A stretch of 64,000 bases of DNA from Bacteroidota bacterium (lineage in GTDB: Bacteria > Bacteroidota > Rhodothermia > Rhodothermales > Rubricoccaceae). A program made the position numbers and the translations under genes. Every line of letters begins with the position of its first letter. Position 1 is the stretch's first letter. This document shows positions 9,377 through 19,247 of the stretch, piece after piece. The notes beneath the pieces are model-generated. The model saw only the letters and a list, made by a program, of their open reading frames with translations. It did not search any database and had not been told where the DNA came from. The DNA lies in NCBI GenBank assembly GCA_039821555.1, contig JBCBNX010000006.1:186001-250000 (forward strand), read 5' to 3'.

Positions 9377-10102
9377 ATGCTTCGCCTCGCTCCGCTCGTT
9401 CTCGCCACGCTCTTCGTCGCCTGCTCTGGCGACGCGCCTACCCCGTCGTCTCCTGCGACAAACCCTGACGACGCGGACCTGCCTGCGGCCTCAGAGGCTA
9501 TCTCTGCGGATGTTGAGGCCAGCGAGCCTGATACCACCACCTACGTCCTCGTGCTCGGCAATAGCCTCACGGCGGGCTATGGTCTGGCGAACCCCGAGGC
9601 CGACGCCTACCCCGCGCTGCTCCAGACGCGAATCGACGACGCAGGGCTGGACGCGCAGGTGGTCAACGCAGGCGTGAGCGGCGACACCTCCGCTGGCGGG
9701 CGACGGCGCATCGACTGGGTGCTTCGGCGGCAGCCGGTCGACGTGCTCGTGCTCGCGCTCGGCGGCAACGACGGCCTGCGCGGCCTGTCGCCCGACTCGA
9801 TGCAGGCCAACCTGAGCGCCATCATCGCCTCCGTCCGCGAGCTAAACGCCGAGGCAGATGTCGTCGTCGCCGGGATGGAAGCGCCGCCCAACATGGGCGA
9901 TACCTACACCTCGGCCTTTCGCCAAGTCTTCCGCGACCTCGCCGCCGAGCACGACGCCGCCCTCGTTCCGTTTCTCCTCGACGGCGTCGGTGGCATCCCG
10001 GCGATGAACCAGCCCGACGGCATCCACCCGACTACAGGGGGGCAGGAGCGCCTCGCATCGAATGTCTGGCCGGTCCTCCGAAGCGTACTCCAGAACGGCT
10101 AG
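9377..10102 (+). CDS. SGNH-hydrolase lipoprotein (TesA-like arylesterase)
   Basis: 241 residues from the ATG at 9377. The first 16 residues form a lipoprotein signal with lipobox LFVAC (Cys16), then an acidic low-complexity linker. SGNH blocks follow: block I LGNSLTAGYGL with the nucleophile Ser63, block II VNAGVSGDTS, block III LGGNDGLRG and block V DGIHPT with the catalytic His. The usual GDS of block I reads GNS here; that Asp is not part of the catalytic triad, so activity is expected. It probably hydrolyses acyl esters or lysophospholipids at the envelope. The stop codon shares the CTAG tetranucleotide with the opposite gene. Confidence 0.88.
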   Translation: MLRLAPLVLATLFVACSGDAPTPSSPATNPDDADLPAASEAISADVEASEPDTTTYVLVLGNSLTAGYGLANPEADAYPALLQTRIDDAGLDAQVVNAGVSGDTSAGGRRRIDWVLRRQPVDVLVLALGGNDGLRGLSPDSMQANLSAIIASVRELNAEADVVVAGMEAPPNMGDTYTSAFRQVFRDLAAEHDAALVPFLLDGVGGIPAMNQPDGIHPTTGGQERLASNVWPVLRSVLQNG

Positions 10103-10377
10103 TCGGTGGCGTCCCGGTGAGGCGCGCGGGCCTCGTCCTCTAGGTCCTCGATCTCGCCAGGCAAGAGGTAGTCCGGGCCCCGCTTCAACTCGTCGGCCCG
10201 GTAGCGCTCCATCAGGTCCTGCGTCCTCATTTCGTAATCAGGCTTGGCGGCCTCGCGCAGCTTGGGCGCGACGAACGTCTGGTAGAGGTAGAGTGGGATC
10301 GCGATGGCCGCGCCGATGTAGAGCGCGAGCAGCAGGAGGTCGTTAGACGCAGTCGGGATCGGCAGGTCGGACAGCAT
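10099..10377 (-). CDS. small single-span membrane protein
   Basis: 92 residues: a short N-terminal stretch, one transmembrane helix (LLLLALYIGAAIAIPLYLYQT), then a charged cytoplasmic tail rich in Glu, Asp and Arg (DLMERYRADELKRG). I do not recognise a family. Its stop codon (complement of 10099-10101) overlaps the stop codon of the esterase gene (10100-10102) in the sequence CTAG. It lies downstream of the deacetylase-fold gene on the same strand, with 85 nt between them. Confidence 0.7.
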   Translation of the reverse strand: MLSDLPIPTASNDLLLLALYIGAAIAIPLYLYQTFVAPKLREAAKPDYEMRTQDLMERYRADELKRGPDYLLPGEIEDLEDEARAPHRDATD

Positions 10378-10462
10378 GGGCGGGCGTGCGACGGTGGACG
10401 AGTCGGGTCCGGTCGCCGCAAGAAGCGCGCCATGGCCGAGGCGTTAGCCGAGGCCGTGCTGG

Positions 10463-11497
10463 TCAGCCAAGGCCGTGCAGGTCGCGCACGTTGCCGATGA
10501 GTGTGCTCAGGTCGTCCGTCGTGGTGCTGCTCGGCGCACCGAACGGGTCTGAGGTCGGCGCGTGCGGGTCCTGCAGCAGCCGCAGGGTGGTGAGGACGCT
10601 GTGGGCGACCACGTCCACGTGGTAGCCGCCTTCGAGCGCGCAGACGAGCCGGTCGTCGCAGTGCTGGTCGGCAATCTCCATGCAGAGGAGCACGAGGTCC
10701 GCGAAGCCGCGGATGCTGAGCGCCGTCTCGCCGAGCGGGTCGAGGTGGTGCGCGTCAAAGCCCGCCGACACGAACACCATATCGGGCTTGAATCGATCAG
10801 CGGTAGGCAGGACCGTACGGCGGTAGAGCTCCAGGATGCCTGCATCGCCTACGTTGGGTGGCAGCGGGAGGTTGAGCGTTGCGCCGACGCCACGCCCCTC
10901 GCCCGTCTCCTGGAGGGCGCCCGTGCCGGGATAGAACGGATACTGATGCGACGAGACGACGAGCACATTGGGGTCGTCGTAGAACACCTCCTGCGTGCCG
11001 TTGCCGTGGTGCACGTCAAAGTCGACCACGAGCACGCGCTCGGCGCCTTGCACGGCGCGGGCGTGCTGCACGGCGATGGCCACGTTGGCGAAGAAGCAGA
11101 AGCCCATCGCTTCGAAGGGGCGCGCGTGGTGGCCGGGCGGCCGGACCAGCGCGAAGCCGTTGTCGACCGCCCCGTCGGCGACGGCGTCGGTGAGCGAAAG
11201 GAGCGCCCCAACGCCACGCTCGGCGATGCCGAACGATTCGGGTGTGACGTAGGTGTCGAAGCCAAAGAGAAACGGCGCGCGCTTCTGGGTCTCGCGCAGG
11301 AGGTCATAGTAGTCCTGCGGGTGCACGCGCGTGATGGCTGCCTCCGGGTTGGGAACCGGATCGAGGCAAGCCAGGGTGCCGAGGATGCCATCGCGCTCCA
11401 ACGTGTTGAAGGCGAGGTGCGCCCGCTGCGGCTTCTCAGGATGGTTCGCGTGGACGTGACCGACGTGCGTCGGGTCGTAGGTGTACGCGGTGTGCAT
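10463..11497 (-). CDS. histone deacetylase-fold protein (AcuC/acetylpolyamine amidohydrolase type)
   Basis: 344 residues. It has the full set of class II HDAC-type motifs: ANHPEKPQRA near the N-terminus, RPPGHHARP (His-His charge relay), VDFDVHHGNGTQE (zinc Asp and His), SSHQYPFYPGTG, and SAGFDAHHLDPLG (zinc Asp), ending in LEGGYHVD. It is therefore a likely active zinc deacetylase. In bacteria these enzymes act on acetyl-polyamines, acetyl-CoA synthetase or small acetylated metabolites; the substrate here cannot be read from the neighbours. Confidence 0.92.
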   Translation of the reverse strand: MHTAYTYDPTHVGHVHANHPEKPQRAHLAFNTLERDGILGTLACLDPVPNPEAAITRVHPQDYYDLLRETQKRAPFLFGFDTYVTPESFGIAERGVGALLSLTDAVADGAVDNGFALVRPPGHHARPFEAMGFCFFANVAIAVQHARAVQGAERVLVVDFDVHHGNGTQEVFYDDPNVLVVSSHQYPFYPGTGALQETGEGRGVGATLNLPLPPNVGDAGILELYRRTVLPTADRFKPDMVFVSAGFDAHHLDPLGETALSIRGFADLVLLCMEIADQHCDDRLVCALEGGYHVDVVAHSVLTTLRLLQDPHAPTSDPFGAPSSTTTDDLSTLIGNVRDLHGLG

Positions 11498-11640
11498 GAC
11501 GGGGTGAGGCGCGACGGGCAGGAGCCTCGGCGCGCGTGCGCAGGGGAAGCGCGCGTGCCGATCGCCCGAAAGTACGGACGCGCACCCCTATGGCGGCGTT
11601 CAAGCCCTGATGAACATGGCCGTTGTCCGGTGCTTCGCCG

Positions 11641-12438
11641 TCAGGCCGGTAGGACCAACGAAAACGCACGCGGCTGGCCCAGAGGCCCCGATACTCCGTA
11701 CGTCTGCTCGGTGAACCGTGCGCGTCCGTCTGCGATCTGAAGCACGGAGGCCGCTCTGGTGCCATATGCCTCCGAGGCGATGTGGATGGACGACAGCCGC
11801 CGCTCCCAGTCGAGCCCGACGCCGGTGTCGGGCAGCGCTCCGTCAGGGGCCTGGGTGGCATCGGCTAGCGCAGCGAGAAGCGCCTCGTCGACCGGTCCTT
11901 CGTGGGTGTCCAGAACGCGGGCGAGGTGAGCCTTGCCCTGCACTACCTTCGGCCAAGGCGTGTCGAGCGCGGCATTGCTTAGCCCGTAGCGCCCCGCGTC
12001 AAGGCGGCGCAAGTCCTCAACACGGTTTGAGACATACCACAGCTCGGAACAGCGTTGGCTTACCTCGCCGAGAAGCAGGTTGAAGCCATTGTAGGTGTAG
12101 CCGCGCTCCGAGACGGCATGAGCATAGGCCTCGGGCGAAGCGCCTCCACGCAGGTAGTCGGCGACGAGGTCGCCGCGCGAGGGAGCGTTTTCGACATGCG
12201 GCTGCGTCTCGCGGACGTTGGTGAGCGCCGCCCACCTCCCGCTCCTTGTAAGACCCATCCAGGTGCCGCCGCCACGTAGGTCGCGCCCGGCTAGAAGGCC
12301 GGCAGTGTCACGGTCTGCGTGCGTGCCTTCGGCCCAGAAGTGCGCAGGCTCTGTAGGGCGCTCGTAGAACTCGTCCCGATTAGAGGCAAGCGTCAGGCGC
12401 CGCGCGTCCGGTCGCCAGTCGAAAACGATGAAGCACAC
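11641..12438 (-). CDS. NRDE family protein (TANGO2-like)
   Basis: 265 residues. The N-terminus MCFIVFDWRPDARRLTLASNRDEFYERP contains the diagnostic N-R-D-E segment directly after an exposed Cys at position 2, as in NRDE/TANGO2 proteins, which resemble N-terminal nucleophile hydrolases. Other family regions are GGTWMGLTRSGRWAALTNVR and GFNLLLG. Eukaryotic TANGO2 has been linked to haem handling and lipid metabolism; the bacterial role is unsettled. It precedes the deacetylase-fold gene on the same strand and follows the haem A synthase gene by 34 nt, so the two could be cotranscribed. Confidence 0.88.
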   Translation of the reverse strand: MCFIVFDWRPDARRLTLASNRDEFYERPTEPAHFWAEGTHADRDTAGLLAGRDLRGGGTWMGLTRSGRWAALTNVRETQPHVENAPSRGDLVADYLRGGASPEAYAHAVSERGYTYNGFNLLLGEVSQRCSELWYVSNRVEDLRRLDAGRYGLSNAALDTPWPKVVQGKAHLARVLDTHEGPVDEALLAALADATQAPDGALPDTGVGLDWERRLSSIHIASEAYGTRAASVLQIADGRARFTEQTYGVSGPLGQPRAFSLVLPA

Positions 12439-12472
12439 AGGCTAGGTCAGGTGCGTGGGCGAGCAGGGATGC

Positions 12473-13486
12473 TCAGGCGGTCTCCAGAACTGGTCGATCC
12501 CGGGGCACGGAGACCGATCGGGCGACGGAAGGGGGTGCTGGAGGTGATTGCGGGGACGGCGCGAGCACGCGGGCTACGAACCACACCTGGCAGATCCAAA
12601 TCGCATCGGAGCCCGCCAGGTGAACGATCTGCATCCACACCGGCGCTTTGAGCGCGACGTTGGCCAGCCCAATCCCCATCTGCACGAGGAACAGCGCTAC
12701 GACGGTAGCGCCTAACAGCTGCGTCACCCGGTCGAGCCCCCGCTGGTTCGCATACCAAACCACGGCCAGCACGCCGAGGACGACTGCGCAGGCGAGCAGC
12801 GGGTGCACGATCCGCAGTCCCACAAGCGTCGCCACGATGGGGTCGTCTGCCGGATCAATGCCGCCGCCGAGCGTGAGCGTGTCGCCGAGCGCCGCGACGG
12901 CCCCAGAGGCGCCCAGGAAGGTCGTCGCCGCGAGCGAGGCGACGAGGCCATAGCCCAGGGCCGACCGGATGCGCGGGCGCAGGCCCCCGTAGGCGGCGTG
13001 GAGCGTGAGCGTCTGCGCCCCCAGCAGCAAAAACGTGTTGACGAGGTGCGCCGCCATCCAGTAGCCGCGCGCCACCGAGACGTTGTAGGCGACGTATTCC
13101 AGCAGCACCAACCCTGCGCCGATCGCCGCCTCCGTGCCCATGAAGAAGAGCGACCAGCCCGCGTAGCGCCGGACGGTCGCACCCGACGTGCCGCGCGGGT
13201 GCATCGCTTTCGGGAAGGCTCGACGGCTAACAATGAACACCGCCAAGGCCATGAGCATCACGAGTCCGCTCGTGACCCGGTGCGTGAACTCGATGATGGT
13301 TTCCGCTGTGGGCGAGCGCGGGATCACGTCGCCGTTGCACAGCGGCCAGTGGTCGCCGCAGCCCGCACCCGAACCGGAGGCCCGCACAAATGCCCCCCAC
13401 AAGATCACGAGCACCGTCACGCCGAGCGTAGCCCAGGCAATGCGGCGAAAGGCGAGGGGGGAGCGAAGCATGGAACGCAGGGGCAA
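12473..13486 (-). CDS. ctaA: haem A synthase (COX15/CtaA)
   Basis: 337 residues, with Met1 or Met6 (13471) as start. It has about eight transmembrane helices. Family landmarks are GAFVRASGSGAGCGDHWPLC in the first loop, EFTHRVTSG with a haem-ligand His, and a second half repeating the pattern. The enzyme oxidises the C8 methyl of haem O to give haem A for aa3-type cytochrome oxidase, in the cytoplasmic membrane, which implies aerobic respiration. Haem O synthase and oxidase subunits are not in the window. The last ~25 residues are Pro/Ser-rich and cytoplasmic. Confidence 0.92.
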   Translation of the reverse strand: MPLRSMLRSPLAFRRIAWATLGVTVLVILWGAFVRASGSGAGCGDHWPLCNGDVIPRSPTAETIIEFTHRVTSGLVMLMALAVFIVSRRAFPKAMHPRGTSGATVRRYAGWSLFFMGTEAAIGAGLVLLEYVAYNVSVARGYWMAAHLVNTFLLLGAQTLTLHAAYGGLRPRIRSALGYGLVASLAATTFLGASGAVAALGDTLTLGGGIDPADDPIVATLVGLRIVHPLLACAVVLGVLAVVWYANQRGLDRVTQLLGATVVALFLVQMGIGLANVALKAPVWMQIVHLAGSDAIWICQVWFVARVLAPSPQSPPAPPSVARSVSVPRDRPVLETA

Positions 13487-13743
13487 AGGCGACAGGGCGG
13501 AAAGGAAGCGAAAAAGCGGAGCGTGGTTCCTCGTTCAAGCGGACTTCGAGACGGTCAGGCGCCTTCGGTTGCGCTGTTGAGAGGTCGGCACAGCGAGACG
13601 CCAGGTCCCCTCTTCGATAATGAACGCCGTGTACGACACCCTAGGGCGACAAATGACTAGCCATAAACCTGGAGATTTAAGTACGGCCCAGCCCTCGCAG
13701 GTGTGGCGGATGTTCTCTGCTCTCACCCTGCTCTCTACTCGTC

Positions 13744-14172
13744 ATGCGAATCGCTCTGTGCATGCTCGCGGCGGTGCTCTTCGCCGCATCCGGCTGCGAC
13801 TCTACCCTCGTGCCGCGCGAAAATCTGACGCCAGGCGACGTGGTAGGCACGTACGTGGGGTCGGCTGAGATAGCAGACGGCCTCGCCAGCCGCTTCACGA
13901 TGACGCTGACGCCGACGGCCGGGGTGACCTCCGGCACGGCGGCGAGCGCGACGGCAGGCAACCTCGACATCGAGGGCCTGCTTCTGCACAACAGCGTCGC
14001 ATACGCGATGACGGGCTCAGGCGTGTTCGAGTACCCCAGCGTGTCCCTCGCCGCAAAGGCGCCCAGCTTCGGCGACGACGGGTTCAGCTTCGCCCTCACC
14101 GCCGACGCCTCTGGGACGGTGCTGCAGGGCGAGGTCAACGGCCAGTTCATCAAGCTCAACAAACAGCGCTAG
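13744..14172 (+). CDS. small lipoprotein
   Basis: 142 residues with a lipoprotein signal (MRIALCMLAAVLFAASGC, Cys18). The mature part begins DSTLVPRENLTPGDVVGTYVG, has many Thr/Ala/Gly residues and alternating hydrophobic positions, and looks like a small beta-rich domain. I do not recognise the family. A terminator 77 nt after the stop makes it a monocistronic unit. Confidence 0.7.
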   Translation: MRIALCMLAAVLFAASGCDSTLVPRENLTPGDVVGTYVGSAEIADGLASRFTMTLTPTAGVTSGTAASATAGNLDIEGLLLHNSVAYAMTGSGVFEYPSVSLAAKAPSFGDDGFSFALTADASGTVLQGEVNGQFIKLNKQR

Positions 14173-14248
14173 CCCGTTCAGGCGGCAACTCGAAACCCGC
14201 GGCGGACGGCGGAACTTGGCGGTACCCCGCCCCAATCCCCGCGATTAG

Positions 14249-14288
14249 ACGAGGCGACCTCCCGCGTCGGAGAGGTCGCCTCGTTGCG
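14249..14288 (+). terminator. terminator of the small lipoprotein gene
   Basis: acgaggcgacct (14249-14260) pairs perfectly with aggtcgcctcgt (14273-14284). A T-rich tail (tgcgttt) follows. The left arm and the next bases, gaggcgacctcccgc, recur at 14706-14720 in the groEL terminator, so the two hairpins may share an origin. Confidence 0.75.
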
Positions 14289-14433
14289 TTTGGTCTACTG
14301 CGAGGCGACGAGGATGCAGCGGGGCGACGAGGGGCTGAGCGGAGTCCCGCCGCACCCAGACATCGTAGCCTCCGGCCAGTCATCCCCGCGCACGCGCTGA
14401 GAGGGGTAGGTATTCACACAACGTGGTCGTCTT

Positions 14434-14557
14434 GTCATCCCGAGCGGCATGCGCGCAGCGAATGGAGTCGAGGGATCTAGGTCGTATCTCCGGGTCAAGA
14501 AGAGGCGTGGATGCTGGCCCGGAGACTCTTCGACTCGCTGTGCTCGCTCAGAATGAC
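14434..14557. repeat. intergenic palindromic repeat element (copy 1)
   Basis: The left arm (14434-14478) begins gtcatcccgagcg and ends gagtcgagggatct. The right arm (14523-14557) is the approximate reverse complement, agactcttcgactcgctg...gaatgac. About 44 nt lie between. The same sequence family occurs at 36124-36267, where the arms begin gtcatcctgagcg and the right arm ends ggatgac. It encodes no protein and is probably a REP-like or MITE-like dispersed unit. Confidence 0.7.
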
Positions 14558-14704
14558 TTCGTTTTGTGAAAGTCTACCCTTAGCAGCGCGCACGCGGGAA
14601 TCCACGAGATCACGAGGAGGATGGAATCGGCTCCTTGGGTCCCCAACTGGCAGGAACCAGGGAGGGACCGCCACCTCTCGGAGCTTCGGTCTGCTCGAAC
14701 TAAA

Positions 14705-14737
14705 CGAGGCGACCTCCCGCATGGGGAAGCCGCCTCG
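14705..14737 (-). terminator. groEL terminator
   Basis: On the complement the sequence reads gaggcggcttcccc-atgc-gggaggtcgcctc followed by gttta. The arms pair with small mismatches, about 50 nt after the groEL stop codon. Confidence 0.65.
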
Positions 14738-14784
14738 CAAACGCTAAGCGTTCAGGTGCTAGAGCGTTGGGCGTTGGCCTTCGG

Positions 14785-16437
<1,653 letters not shown>

Positions 16438-16523
16438 CTAGGTTGGAATGGGGGAGAGCGTTCGGTGAGCGCAGCGGCCTCGCAGAGAAAAAGCTCCCGG
16501 AAGCGGCGCTTCTACCGAGGCTC

Positions 16524-16811
16524 TTAGCTGACAACGCCGAGGATGTCGCTCTCGCGCATGATGAGCACGTCGTCGCCGTCGAGGGCGATCTCGGTGCCAG
16601 CGTACTTCCCGTAGAGGACGGTGTCGCCCTCCTGGACGGTCATGTCGATCTTGGTGCCGTTCTCGACGCGGCCAGGGCCGACGGCAACGACGGTGCCGCG
16701 CTGGGGCTTTTCTTTGGCAGTGTCGGGGATGTAGAGACCACCGGCGGTCTGGGTCTCGGCCTCCTGGGGCTTGACGACCACGCGGTCGGCCAGCGGCTTG
16801 AGCTGTGCCAT
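16524..16811 (-). CDS. groES: co-chaperonin GroES (10 kDa subunit)
   Basis: 95 residues from the ATG at 16811; the frame is open upstream to 16895 but the family starts at [15 protein letters not shown]. The mobile loop region [14 protein letters not shown] and the roof and core regions ([31 protein letters not shown]) are all present. It caps the GroEL ring. It is the first gene of the operon, 55 nt downstream of a CIRCE-type inverted repeat. Confidence 0.98.
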   Translation of the reverse strand: MAQLKPLADRVVVKPQEAETQTAGGLYIPDTAKEKPQRGTVVAVGPGRVENGTKIDMTVQEGDTVLYGKYAGTEIALDGDDVLIMRESDILGVVS

Positions 16812-16865
16812 GGTGCGTAGGGGGATTGGTTTAAAAAGGAAAATGTGAGGTGTCGAGAAATGACG

Positions 16866-16892
16866 TTGGCACTCGCTAGTTCCAAGTGCTAG
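16866..16892 (-). promoter_or_regulatory. CIRCE operator (HrcA-binding site) of groES-groEL
   Basis: ttggcactc-N9-aagtgctag matches the CIRCE consensus TTAGCACTC-N9-GAGTGCTAA at 15 of 18 arm positions with the exact 9-nt spacer. It lies 55 nt before the groES start codon. HrcA repression relieved by heat shock is the known mode for this element; hrcA itself is not in the window. Confidence 0.88.
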
Positions 16893-16955
16893 CACTCTTT
16901 TTTATCTGGTGCAAAGGTGGAACGGGAGCCCCCGTGCAGTGATTCAGGCTCGGCC

Positions 16956-17477
16956 ATGAACCTCCCGTTAACCTCGTCTGGCTCGCACTCCCGCCGTCCT
17001 CGCCTCGTAGCCTGGACGCTGGCCTTGGGCGCGACGCTCCTGCTCGCGGTCCTGGCAGTCGCACCGCCGCACGTACCAGAAGGGCTGCGTGGGGCCATCA
17101 TGCACGGGTTTCACCTCGCCTGCCACCAACAGCCCGACCGCTCGTTTGCGATACACGGCATCGCGTGGGCGCTCTGCCACCGCTGCGCGGGCATCCTCGG
17201 CGGCCTGCTCCTCGGCCTGCTCACCACTCGCTCGATCACTACCTCTGCGCAGGCGCTCTACATCCGCGGCCTTCGCAAACCTCTCTTGATCGGCACCATC
17301 GCGCTTGTGTCGCTCGACTGGACGCTGGGCGCGGTGGGCGTGTATGACCTCGTCGCCACGCGCATCATCACGGGTGCGCTTTTCGGCTGCATTGCCGGGC
17401 TAGTCTTGGGAGAGGGACTCGCTTGGGGACACGTGAGGGACGGGGTCGGGGAACAGGGGATAGGGGATAGGGGATAG
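16956..17477 (+). CDS. DUF2085 membrane protein
   Basis: 173 residues from the ATG at 16956; the frame opens slightly earlier at 16917. It has about four transmembrane helices. The DUF2085 signature is present: HLACHQQPDRSF, then LCHRCAGILGG, giving a Cys-His...Cys-x2-Cys cluster at the membrane surface. The C-terminal residues GVGEQGIGDRG and the stop codon are encoded inside a heptanucleotide tandem array, so length changes there would alter the tail. Function unknown. Confidence 0.85.
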   Translation: MNLPLTSSGSHSRRPRLVAWTLALGATLLLAVLAVAPPHVPEGLRGAIMHGFHLACHQQPDRSFAIHGIAWALCHRCAGILGGLLLGLLTTRSITTSAQALYIRGLRKPLLIGTIALVSLDWTLGAVGVYDLVATRIITGALFGCIAGLVLGEGLAWGHVRDGVGEQGIGDRG

Positions 17478-17552
17478 GGATAGAGTGCAGGTAATCTCGG
17501 TGGACCGGCCTGCTTGCACCTCCTACTTCGCACCTCTCACTTCGCACCTCCC
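17456..17552. repeat. paired heptanucleotide arrays around a hairpin
   Basis: The left half is ggggata repeated about four times (17456-17482). The right half is four pyrimidine heptamers in phase: ctacttc, gcacctc, tcacttc, gcacctc (17523-17550). Between them gtgcagg and cctgcttgcac can pair. The left array covers the stop codon of the DUF2085 gene, and the right array ends 2 nt before the next start codon. Confidence 0.7.
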
Positions 17553-19133
17553 ATGCCTGTCGTCCGTGTTGCTGCTGCCGTTGATCTCGCCGAGGGCGAG
17601 ATGCAAGAAATTGAGGTCGAGGGCACGAAGCTGCTACTCTCCAATGTCGGTGGCCAGTTCTATGCTACGTCGGCCTTCTGCACGCACTACGGTGCGCCCC
17701 TCGCTACGGGCGTCCTCGCCGGGCCGAAGGTGATCTGTCCGTGGCACCACGCCGTCTTCGACGTCACCGACGGCGCGCTGGACGAGCCGCCCGCGCTGGA
17801 CGACCTCGCCCGCTTCAACGCGACCGTCGAGGGCGGCGAGGTGTTCGTCGACCTCCCCGAAGATGGGGTAGGCGATGGTGTGGCTCCGCACCAGGGCTGC
17901 GTGCCCGCGATGGTCGACCGTGACTTCGACGCCGACTCGCGCACGTTCGTGATCGTCGGCGGCGGTGCCGCGGGGCAGGCGGCGGCCGAGACGCTGCGGC
18001 AGGTCGGCTTCCAGGGCCGCGTCGTGCTCGTCACCGATGCTGGCGGGCGCCCCATCGACCGCACCAAGCTGAGCAAGGGCTACCTCAGCGGGGCGAGCCG
18101 CGACAGCCTGCCGCTGCGCGCGCCCGACTTCTTCGAGCGCTACGGTATCGAACTACGCACCCAGCACCGTGTCGCTACGCTCGACGTCGATGCGAAGACC
18201 CTACACTTCGCGGGTAGCGGTGACGGAGCCGCGCCCGAGCCACTTAGGTACGACGCCGCGCTCCTCGCTACGGGGGGGACGCCACGCCGTCTTGGCATTC
18301 CCGGCACCGACCTCGACGGCGTCTTTTTACTGAGGTCAACGGAGGACGCGACGCAAATCGTCGAGGCGGCTGAGGCGGGTCAATCGGCCATCGTGATCGG
18401 GACGGGCTTCATCGGCATGGAGGCGGCCGCCGCGCTGATCGGGCGTGGTCTCAGCGTCACCGTCGTCGGCATCGAAGCCGTGCCGTTCGAGCGCATCCTC
18501 GGGTCCGAGGTGGGCCGCGTCTTCCAGGATCTCCACGAGGAGAACGGCGTTGCCTTCCGCATGGAAGCGTCCGCCGACGCGGTCTCGAAGACCGACGGCG
18601 GCCTGCGCCTCACCCTCGGCGACGGCTCCACGCTCGAAGCCGACTTCATCGTGATGGGCGTCGGCGTCACCCCGGCAACCGATTTCTTGGACGGTCTGCC
18701 CATGGACGACCGCGGCGCGCTCGTCGCCGATGCCAACCTGCAGATCGGCCCCGACCTCTACGCCGCGGGTGACATCGCCTCCTATCCCGAGGCACGTCTC
18801 GGCGAGCGCGTGCGCATCGAGCACTGGCGGCTGGCGCAGCAGCACGGCCGCATCGCCGCGCGCAACATGGCCGGGCAGGCCGTCCCGTTCGAGGCCGTGC
18901 CCTACTTCTGGAGCGGCCAGCTCGGCATGAACCTCCGCTACCTCGGCCACGCCAAGTCCTGGGACGAAATCCTCATCGACGGCAGCCTGGACGACCGGCA
19001 GTTCGTGGCGTACTACGTCAAGGATGGCCGCGTCATCGCTGCCGCTGGGGTCAAGCGCGACAAGGTCATCGCCTCGCTGCACGCGCACTGGATGACGGGC
19101 GGCACGACATCCGCCGATGAGGTGCGGGGGTAG
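17553..19133 (+). CDS. Rieske-domain FAD-dependent pyridine nucleotide-disulfide oxidoreductase (AIFM3-like)
   Basis: 526 residues from the ATG at 17553. An N-terminal Rieske domain binds a 2Fe-2S cluster through Cys43-x-His45 (CTHYGAPL) and Cys62-x2-His65 (CPWHH). After a linker the flavoprotein part starts FVIVGGGAAGQAAAETLR (FAD-binding GxGxxG-type). It continues with a second Rossmann motif around VIGTGFIGMEAAAAL for NAD(P)H and the FAD-contact AAGDIASYP. The fused layout matches AIFM3 and ferredoxin-reductase-like proteins that pass electrons from NAD(P)H through FAD to an iron-sulfur centre. The redox partner is unknown. Tandem arrays lie just before its start and after its stop. Confidence 0.92.
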   Translation: MPVVRVAAAVDLAEGEMQEIEVEGTKLLLSNVGGQFYATSAFCTHYGAPLATGVLAGPKVICPWHHAVFDVTDGALDEPPALDDLARFNATVEGGEVFVDLPEDGVGDGVAPHQGCVPAMVDRDFDADSRTFVIVGGGAAGQAAAETLRQVGFQGRVVLVTDAGGRPIDRTKLSKGYLSGASRDSLPLRAPDFFERYGIELRTQHRVATLDVDAKTLHFAGSGDGAAPEPLRYDAALLATGGTPRRLGIPGTDLDGVFLLRSTEDATQIVEAAEAGQSAIVIGTGFIGMEAAAALIGRGLSVTVVGIEAVPFERILGSEVGRVFQDLHEENGVAFRMEASADAVSKTDGGLRLTLGDGSTLEADFIVMGVGVTPATDFLDGLPMDDRGALVADANLQIGPDLYAAGDIASYPEARLGERVRIEHWRLAQQHGRIAARNMAGQAVPFEAVPYFWSGQLGMNLRYLGHAKSWDEILIDGSLDDRQFVAYYVKDGRVIAAAGVKRDKVIASLHAHWMTGGTTSADEVRG

Positions 19134-19170
19134 GTGCACGTATCTTCGTCGCTCTTTTTGCAACCTCAAC

Positions 19171-19202
19171 GTGTGTGAGGGTATGAGAGTGTGGGCGTGT
19201 GC
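19171..19202. repeat. degenerate octanucleotide array before lspA
   Basis: Four 8-nt units in phase: gtgtgtga, gggtatga, gagtgtgg, gcgtgtgc. A C-rich stretch (19218-19243) follows up to the lspA start. It contains several GTG triplets, which makes the lspA start uncertain. Confidence 0.5.
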
Positions 19203-19247
19203 GATGAGCTACGTTCACGCCCCCCTGTACCCCAGACTCCCGACTCC

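Larger units (their letters stand above)
14173..14784. other. 612-nt gene-free stretch with two terminators and a palindromic repeat
   Basis: No coding frame here has family-like sequence. The stretch holds the terminator of the lipoprotein gene (14249-14288), an inverted repeat element (14434-14557) and the groEL terminator (14705-14737). The remaining parts, such as 14296-14433 and 14558-14700, show no recognisable signal. Confidence 0.6.
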
